Of a stretch of DNA of 5,192 bases, positions 1-5,192 are shown piece by piece (the stretch's first letter is position 1; every line of letters starts with the position of its first letter). Under the pieces are notes generated by a model. It made no database searches. It was not told the origin of the DNA and worked only from the letters and a program-made list of their open reading frames with translations. This DNA comes from Alcaligenaceae bacterium (GTDB lineage: Bacteria > Pseudomonadota > Gammaproteobacteria > Burkholderiales > Burkholderiaceae_B). The stretch lies in contig JAJUJN010000179.1 in assembly GCA_029265335.1 (NCBI GenBank), forward strand, positions 1 to 5,192, in the 5' to 3' direction. The translations under genes were made by a program, and so were the position numbers.

Positions 1-1256
<1,256 letters not shown>

Positions 1257-1282
1257 TGAACGGAAATGCGGGAAAGTGCACG

Positions 1283-1317
1283 AAAAACTGCGCGCTGCCA
1301 GAAATGAAGGCGCGCGC
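1283..1317 (-). terminator. putative leuA attenuator (intrinsic terminator hairpin in the leader)
   Basis: On the minus strand, GCGCGCGCC (1317-1309) can pair with GGC-A-GCGCGC (1299-1290) around a 9-base loop, with one bulged A. Two bases later comes TTTTT (1287-1283). It ends 38 bases before the leuA ATG, so a transcript stopping here would not include leuA. With the Leu-rich leader peptide upstream, this fits a leucine attenuator. The T-tract is short and an antiterminator hairpin is not clearly visible, so termination strength is uncertain. Confidence 0.6.
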
Positions 1318-1339
1318 TGACGTGTGGCGGATGAGAAAT

Positions 1340-1376
1340 GGCTGCCGAACTGCCACGAGCACGAGGCTCAGCAGCC
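1340..1376 (-). promoter_or_regulatory. putative pause hairpin of the leuA leader
   Basis: On the minus strand GGCTGCTGAGC (1376-1366) pairs with GTTCGGCAGCC (1350-1340) through 11 consecutive pairs, two of them G-U, around a 15-base loop. The 5' arm contains the last two codons and the TGA stop of the leader peptide, the arrangement seen in the 1:2 hairpin of enterobacterial amino-acid attenuators. It lies between the Leu codons and the terminator hairpin. Confidence 0.55.
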
Positions 1377-1496
1377 GATCGGTAGGAGCGTTAGGAGACG
1401 CTGGGGGAAGCGCGCAACGATGTGAAGGGCCTGGGCACGACCGGGGCGGCGCGTGGCGCCTGCGATAGGGAACCGGACGTGTTGGCAGGAATTCAT
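1368..1496 (-). CDS. putative leucine leader peptide of leuA (42 aa)
   Basis: This is a 42-codon reading frame from an ATG at 1496 to a TGA at 1370-1368, reading toward leuA. Near its end it encodes RLLTLLPIGC: residues 34, 35, 37 and 38 are CTC CTA and CTC CTA. CTA is scarce in the other genes here (one seen in cydA, two in cydB, none in the bepA portion), so two CTA codons in a five-codon stretch stand out. The stop codon falls inside the 11-bp hairpin, and the last Leu codon lies 65 bases before the terminator hairpin, geometry like known trp and leu leaders. A leader peptide senses charged tRNA-Leu: fast translation allows the terminator, and stalling prevents it. Weaknesses are the lack of a recognisable Shine-Dalgarno sequence before the ATG and the greater length compared with the usual 15-30 residues. 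No homology is claimed; the call rests on codon content and position. Confidence 0.5.
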   Translation of the reverse strand: MNSCQHVRFPIAGATRRPGRAQALHIVARFPQRLLTLLPIGC

Positions 1497-1592
1497 TGCG
1501 GCAAAATTGCGGCGGCGTGGCCACTGGCTTGAAACGTTAACGCGATTTTACTTCGCCAAAACACGCATGGCAAGCTTGGCCTCGAATCGGGG

Positions 1593-1606
1593 TTGATGCG
1601 CATCGC
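1593..1606 (+). promoter_or_regulatory. candidate FNR/Anr-type operator upstream of cydA
   Basis: TTGATGCGCATCGC matches the FNR/CRP-superfamily consensus TTGAT-N4-ATCAA at 8 of 10 informative positions and contains the perfect palindrome GATGCGCATC, centred at 1599.5. Its centre lies about 40 bases before the start site predicted from the extended -10 at 1624-1632, close to the -41.5 position of class II activator sites. Oxygen-responsive control of bd oxidases by FNR-family proteins is well known. One imperfect match in 500 bases can occur by chance. Confidence 0.35.
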
Positions 1607-1623
1607 AGGCTGGCGGGCGTGCG

Positions 1624-1632
1624 TGCTATGCT
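1624..1632 (+). promoter_or_regulatory. candidate extended -10 promoter for cydAB
   Basis: TGCTATGCT fits an extended -10 (TG-N-TATGCT against TATAAT). The hexamer at the expected -35 position (1604-1609, CGCAGG) is poor, as expected of an activator-dependent promoter. The predicted start near 1639 would leave a 5' leader of about 115 bases before cydA. Confidence 0.4.
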
Positions 1633-1730
1633 CAAACCCGCTCCCAGGGGTTCAGCCGGAAGTTCGCGGTTGTGCCAAGAGTGGAGCCGTAAAAAGAGGA
1701 AAGTACCATCGCGCCTCAAGGCTGCATATG

Positions 1731-1751
1731 CCGGGCGCAAGCCCGGGGTGA
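1731..1751 (+). promoter_or_regulatory. cydA ribosome binding site with adjoining GC hairpin
   Basis: CCGGGC (1731-1736) pairs with GCCCGG (1741-1746) around a GCAA tetraloop of the stable GNRA type. The 3' arm overlaps the start of GGGGTGA (1745-1751), the only Shine-Dalgarno-like stretch before the cydA ATG at 1755. The hairpin could limit ribosome access or simply sit beside it. Confidence 0.45.
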
Positions 1752-1754
1752 AGC

Positions 1755-3176
1755 ATGGATGCACTGCTGTTAGCTCGCATACAGTTCGGTTTTACCATCT
1801 CGTTTCACATCATTTTTCCGGCCATCACCATTGGTCTCGCGAGCTATTTGGTGGTGCTCGAAGCCCTCTGGCTCAAAACCAAGCGGCCGATCTACCGCGA
1901 TCTCTATCACTTCTGGGTAAAGATCTTTGCCGTCAACTTCGGCATGGGCGTGGTGTCGGGTCTGGTCATGGCCTACCAGTTCGGCACCAACTGGAGCTAT
2001 TTTTCCGATTTCGCGGGTGGCATTACCGGGCCCTTGTTGGCCTACGAAGTGCTCACTGCCTTCTTTCTCGAAGCGGGCTTTCTAGGTGTCATGCTGTTTG
2101 GCTGGCGGCGCGTGGGCCCCGGCTTGCACTTCCTCTCTACGGTGATGGTGGCGCTGGGCACTCTCATGTCTGCCACCTGGATCCTTGCTTCCAATAGCTG
2201 GATGCAAACCCCTACCGGTTTCGAGATTCTCGATGGCCGTGTGGTGCCCGTGGACTGGCTGGCGGTTATCTTCAACCCGTCTTTTCCCTATCGCCTCGCG
2301 CATATGGTGGTGGCTGCTTTCCTGGCTACCGCGTTGTTCGTGGGCGCTTCGGGCGCCTGGCATCTGCTGCGGCACAACGACACCCCGGCGGTCCGCAAGA
2401 TGTTCTCCATGGCCATGTGGATGGTTCTCATCGTGGCGCCTCTGCAAGCGTTTATTGGCGATCAGCACGGGCTCAATACCCTCAAGCATCAGCCGGCCAA
2501 AATCGCGGCCATCGAAGCGCACTGGCAGAACGAGCCTGGCGCTTCGGTGCCCCTGGTGTTGTTCGCCATCCCCGATATGGCCGAAGAGCGCAACCGTTTT
2601 CAGGTGGCCATCCCTCACCTGGGCAGCCTGATCCTTACCCACAGCTGGGATGGCCAGTTTCCCGCGCTCAAAGATTTCCCGCCCCAAGACCGGCCCAATT
2701 CCCTGGTGGTGTTCTGGACTTTCCGCGTGATGGTGGGGCTGGGCCTGTTGATGATCGCTTTGGGCGTGGCTGCGGCCTGGCGACGCCGCAAAGGCACGCT
2801 GTACCAGCCCTCGTGGTTGCTGCGTTTCGCCGTGATCATGGGCCCCTCGGGGCTGCTCGCCATCCTTGCCGGGTGGTACACCACTGAAATCGGGCGCCAG
2901 CCGTGGGTGGTCTACAACATCATGCGTACCGCCGACGCCGTTAGCCCTCATAGCGCCACCCAGCTGGGAATCTCACTGTTTCTCTTCGTGGTGGTGTATT
3001 TCCTGGTGTTCGGCGCCGGCACGGTGTACATGTTGCGTCTCGTGAGGCGCGGCCCGCAGCCCTTCGGCGAAACACCACCTGAGGGCGGGCCGGGTGAATT
3101 CCGGACACCCAGCCGTCCGTTCTCGGCAGCGGATCATTACGGCGACGGCGGCGCAGCCACGAGCCGCGAGGAGTGA
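1755..3176 (+). CDS. cydA: cytochrome bd-type quinol oxidase subunit I (CioA-like, short Q-loop)
   Basis: This is the heme-carrying subunit of the cytoplasmic-membrane oxidase that oxidises quinol and reduces O2 to water. At 473 residues it is shorter than E. coli CydA (522). Conserved residues, with E. coli equivalents, are H18 (H19, high-spin heme ligand), E98 and E106 (E99, E107), H183 and M326 (H186, M393, heme b558), R324 in the FRVMVGLG motif, and E378 in GWYTTEIGRQPW (E445, high-spin heme). The N-terminal Q-loop motif QPAKIAAIEA (246-255) keeps K249 and E254 (K252, E257), which bind quinol. The C-terminal half of the Q-loop is missing, as in CioA/short-loop enzymes. About nine membrane helices are apparent, followed by a polar tail from about residue 430. 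The ATG at 1755 begins right at the conserved N-terminus. cydB follows directly, with its ribosome site inside the end of this gene. Short-loop oxidases are often called cyanide-insensitive, but sequence alone does not prove that. Confidence 0.96.
   Translation: MDALLLARIQFGFTISFHIIFPAITIGLASYLVVLEALWLKTKRPIYRDLYHFWVKIFAVNFGMGVVSGLVMAYQFGTNWSYFSDFAGGITGPLLAYEVLTAFFLEAGFLGVMLFGWRRVGPGLHFLSTVMVALGTLMSATWILASNSWMQTPTGFEILDGRVVPVDWLAVIFNPSFPYRLAHMVVAAFLATALFVGASGAWHLLRHNDTPAVRKMFSMAMWMVLIVAPLQAFIGDQHGLNTLKHQPAKIAAIEAHWQNEPGASVPLVLFAIPDMAEERNRFQVAIPHLGSLILTHSWDGQFPALKDFPPQDRPNSLVVFWTFRVMVGLGLLMIALGVAAAWRRRKGTLYQPSWLLRFAVIMGPSGLLAILAGWYTTEIGRQPWVVYNIMRTADAVSPHSATQLGISLFLFVVVYFLVFGAGTVYMLRLVRRGPQPFGETPPEGGPGEFRTPSRPFSAADHYGDGGAATSREE
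3168..3173 (+). promoter_or_regulatory. ribosome binding site that decides the cydB start
   Basis: GAGGAG ends eight bases before the ATG at 3182. A GTG at 3173, overlapping the cydA stop, would also keep the frame but begins on the last base of this site, so the ATG is the better start. Confidence 0.8.
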
Positions 3177-3181
3177 CGCAT

Positions 3182-4189
3182 ATGGGAATCGACCTTTCGC
3201 TGATCTGGGCTGTGATCATCCTTTTCGGCATCATGATGTACGTGATCATGGATGGCTTCGATCTAGGTATCGGCATCCTCTTTCCCTTCATACGAAGCAA
3301 GGAAGATCGCGACATCATGATGAACACCGTGGCACCGGTGTGGGACGGCAACGAAACCTGGCTTGTGCTCGGCGGAGCCGGGCTTCTGGCAGCCTTCCCA
3401 CTGGCCTATGCGGTCATCCTCAGCGCCTTCTACCTGCCGCTCATCTTCATGTTGCTGGGCCTTATTTTTCGGGGCGTGGCCTTCGAGTTCCGCTTCAAGG
3501 CCACGCCTGGCAAGCGGCACATCTGGGACAAAGCCTTCATCGGCGGTTCCATTGCCGCCACCTTCTTTCAGGGCGTCACCCTGGGTGGGTTTCTGCAGGG
3601 AATCGAAGTCACAGAGCGGGCCTTTTCCGGCAGCGCGCTGGGCTGGGTCACGCCCTTTGCCCTGTTCACAGGCGTTGGGTTGGTGGTGGGCTATGCCCTG
3701 TTGGGTGCTACCTGGCTGGTGTACAAAACAGAAGGCTCGTTGCAACGTCGCCTGGTGCAACTGGCGCGGCCGCTTACCTGGGCCCTGCTGGCTGTGATTG
3801 TGGTGATCAGTCTCTGGACCCCTCTCGCCCAACCCGAAATCGCGCAGCGTTGGTTCAGTTTCCCCAACATCATCTGGTTCTCGCCAGTGCCGGTGTTGGT
3901 GGTGGTGGTCACGTGGGCGTTGTTGCGCAGTTTGCACCCGCAGGCGCATGGTCTACCCTTCGTGCTTACCCTTTGCTTGGTGTTTCTGGCCTATAGCGGG
4001 CTGGGCATCAGCCTCTTCCCTTACATCATTCCGCCTTCCATCACCATCTGGGAGGCTGCCGGGCCGCCGCAGAGCCAGGGTTTTGCCTTGGTGGGCGCAC
4101 TTTTCATCATTCCCATCATCTTGATGTATACGGCTTTTTCATACTATGTCTTCCGTGGGAAGGTCGTGCGCGGCGAGGGCTATCACTGA
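3182..4189 (+). CDS. cydB: cytochrome bd-type quinol oxidase subunit II (CioB-like)
   Basis: CydB is the second membrane subunit of the bd oxidase, needed for assembly and for holding the heme centres of CydA. The product is 335 residues from the ATG at 3182. It opens with a hydrophobic segment running into MDGFDLGIG (D24, like D25 of E. coli CydB) and has WDGNETWLVLGG at 54-65 (D55, like D58, part of the proposed proton path). Further hydrophobic helices give the usual eight or nine membrane spans, ending in a short basic tail. Length and motifs fit the CydB/CioB family throughout, and no frame break is seen. Five bases separate the cydA stop from this start, so the two are surely co-transcribed and probably translationally coupled. 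A GTG start at 3173 would add three residues but collides with the Shine-Dalgarno sequence. Confidence 0.96.
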   Translation: MGIDLSLIWAVIILFGIMMYVIMDGFDLGIGILFPFIRSKEDRDIMMNTVAPVWDGNETWLVLGGAGLLAAFPLAYAVILSAFYLPLIFMLLGLIFRGVAFEFRFKATPGKRHIWDKAFIGGSIAATFFQGVTLGGFLQGIEVTERAFSGSALGWVTPFALFTGVGLVVGYALLGATWLVYKTEGSLQRRLVQLARPLTWALLAVIVVISLWTPLAQPEIAQRWFSFPNIIWFSPVPVLVVVVTWALLRSLHPQAHGLPFVLTLCLVFLAYSGLGISLFPYIIPPSITIWEAAGPPQSQGFALVGALFIIPIILMYTAFSYYVFRGKVVRGEGYH

Positions 4190-4201
4190 TTGGATCCACC
4201 C

Positions 4202-4372
4202 ATGACGCGCAGGTCACGATTCATCAACGCCCTGGAAGGTGAACCCAAACCTCAGCCCTGGTATCGACGGCTGGGGTGGCTGGTGCTTATCTGGGTGCTC
4301 AGTATCGCTGCTCTGGCGCTGGCAGCCGCGCTGTTGCGGGTTGTGATGGGCTGGGTGGGGCTCACCGTGTAA
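4202..4372 (+). CDS. small single-helix bd oxidase accessory subunit (DUF2474/CydX-like)
   Basis: This 56-residue protein has a polar, basic N-terminus (MTRRSRFINALEGEPKPQ), the motif WYRRLGWLVLIW at about 19-30, and one hydrophobic helix running to about residue 50. The W-x-RRLGWLVLIW pattern and the place directly after cydAB match the DUF2474 family, small proteins found behind cio/cyd operons. They are thought to act like CydX, packing against CydA and stabilising the hemes; the assignment to this class is from recognition, and the function is inferred from E. coli CydX. The start is uncertain: ATG at 4202 has only a weak GGA upstream, while a TTG at 4190 directly after the cydB TGA would add four residues (M-D-P-P). 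ATG is preferred. Its TAA overlaps the next gene's ATG by one base. Confidence 0.85.
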   Translation: MTRRSRFINALEGEPKPQPWYRRLGWLVLIWVLSIAALALAAALLRVVMGWVGLTV

Positions 4373-5192
4373 TGCGATTGCCGATATTCCAACTTTCGTT
4401 CTGGCGTCGTTGTCTGTTGCCCGGGGTGTTGGCGCCGACGCTTGCGCTCTCGCCAGTGGGTGGGGTTGCCCAACCGGTGGGCTTGCCCAGCCTGGGCGAT
4501 TCGGCCGCGGCTACCTTACCGCCCAGGGTCGAAGCGCGACTGGGCGAAGCCCTGATGGCGGAAGGGCGCAACGATCCCAGTTACATCAACGATACTGCCG
4601 TCAATCAGTACCTCACGCAGATGGCCTACCGACTGGCCGAACATGCTTCGGGCACACCGCCGCGGCTCACGCTGTTCAGTATCCGTGACCCCAGTATCAA
4701 CGCCTTCGCCATGCCGGGGGGGCTGATCGGCGTGCACTCGGGCCTGGTGGTTGCCACCGAGAATGAGTCGGAGCTGGCTGGGGTGGTGGCGCACGAACTG
4801 GCTCACGTGCAGCAACGTCACATTGCGCGCGGGCTTACCCAGCGTGGCCAGAGCGATGTCATGATGCTGGGCGTGCTGCTCGGCGCACTCGCCGCAGCCG
4901 CCGCCGGCGCGGGCGACCTCGCAATGGGGGCGGCAGCTTTTGGTCAGGCTGCGGTCATCAATTCGCAACTGACCTTCTCGCGCGAGGCCGAACGAGAGGC
5001 CGACCGCGTGGGCATGCAAATGATGACCGGCGCCGGTTACGACGTGGGCGGTATGGTGAGCCTCTTCGGGCGCATGGCGCGCGATGCCCGTTTCAGTCAG
5101 GGCGCAGGCTACGCCAGTACGCAACCCTTGAGCATCGACCGCATGACCGATATGCAGAATCGCGTGAGCGGGATGCCCACGAATGCTCATCG
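4372..5192 (+). CDS. bepA: secreted M48 metalloprotease, BepA/YfgC-like (3' end outside window)
   Basis: BepA is a periplasmic zinc protease and chaperone that helps assemble, or degrades, stalled outer-membrane proteins such as LptD. The 273 visible codons show a signal peptide (R2, R12-R13, hydrophobic 14-27, likely cut after A33), then the M48 domain. That domain includes INAFAMPGGLIGV (109-121), the zinc motif HELAH at 141-145, a hydrophobic Ala/Gly-rich stretch at 163-196, and EREAD with zinc ligand E207. The H141-E207 spacing matches H136-E201 of E. coli BepA. The family is about 480 residues with C-terminal TPR repeats, which lie beyond the window. Q251 stands where the family has the His of a THP motif (H246 in E. 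coli). The gene starts on the last base of the preceding TAA (TAATG), with GGTGGGG at 4354-4360 as a possible ribosome site. That overlap suggests coupling to the oxidase operon. A different M48 subfamily is unlikely given the length and motif order. Confidence 0.9.
   Translation, partial: MRLPIFQLSFWRRCLLPGVLAPTLALSPVGGVAQPVGLPSLGDSAAATLPPRVEARLGEALMAEGRNDPSYINDTAVNQYLTQMAYRLAEHASGTPPRLTLFSIRDPSINAFAMPGGLIGVHSGLVVATENESELAGVVAHELAHVQQRHIARGLTQRGQSDVMMLGVLLGALAAAAAGAGDLAMGAAAFGQAAVINSQLTFSREAEREADRVGMQMMTGAGYDVGGMVSLFGRMARDARFSQGAGYASTQPLSIDRMTDMQNRVSGMPTNAH

Noticed and set aside
1529..1557. TTGAAA at 1529 as a -35 element for cydA
   Set aside because: No acceptable -10 hexamer lies 15-19 bases downstream; the nearest AT-rich match is only about 11 bases away.
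2082..2951. 289-codon minus-strand open frame opposite cydA
   Set aside because: It is antisense to strongly conserved CydA codons, rich in His, Gln and Arg as expected of a mirror frame in GC-rich coding DNA, and has no recognisable domain.
3173..3184. GTG start for cydB overlapping the cydA stop
   Set aside because: The GTG begins on the last base of the GAGGAG ribosome site, while the ATG at 3182 has ideal eight-base spacing.
3263..3949. 228-codon minus-strand frame opposite cydB
   Set aside because: It is a shadow of cydB with the same His/Gln-rich composition and no family resemblance.
4516..5190. 224-codon minus-strand frame opposite the M48 protease gene
   Set aside because: The plus strand here carries signal peptide, HELAH and EREAD in order; the minus frame is its antisense shadow.

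Overview
The window most likely comes from a betaproteobacterium of the Burkholderiales, perhaps near the Alcaligenaceae. This is inferred from the GC-rich sequence, the long (type 2) LeuA, a short-Q-loop CioAB-type cytochrome bd oxidase followed by a DUF2474 small-subunit gene, and a BepA-like protein whose wording resembles the Bordetella-type family. The taxonomic call rests on remembered family resemblance, not on a search.

Layout. (a) 1-1244: the first half of leuA (2-isopropylmalate synthase) reads leftward from 1244 to about 379. The sequence then folds back: bases 1-94 are an exact reverse complement of 379-472, and 1 to about 387 carry the middle of the same gene (residues 259-386) on the plus strand. 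This looks like a fold-back chimera at a contig or read end rather than a natural locus. (b) 1245-1754: a 510-base divergent intergenic region. On the minus strand it holds a probable leucine attenuator for leuA: a 42-codon leader peptide with two Leu pairs that use CTA, a stop codon inside an 11-bp hairpin, then a GC-rich hairpin followed by T5. On the plus strand it holds a plausible FNR/Anr-like palindrome, an extended -10 and a small hairpin touching the cydA ribosome binding site. (c) 1755-4372: a tight operon of cydA, cydB and a 56-residue one-helix protein (DUF2474 type), together a quinol:O2 oxidoreductase of the cytochrome bd/CIO class. (d) 4372-5192: the start of a secreted M48 metalloprotease of the BepA/YfgC type. 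It overlaps the preceding stop codon by one base (TAATG) and is cut by the window end.

How it fits together. CydA carries the hemes and the quinol site, CydB is the structural partner, and the small protein probably stabilises the complex. The bepA-like gene appears translationally coupled to the oxidase operon and would act in periplasmic outer-membrane protein quality control. leuA starts leucine biosynthesis and is divergently transcribed with its own leader control. No mobile element, CRISPR array, tRNA or rRNA was seen. No wholly new system is evident. The points most worth checking are the leuA fold-back, the leuA attenuator, and a His-to-Gln change at the expected BepA His-switch position.
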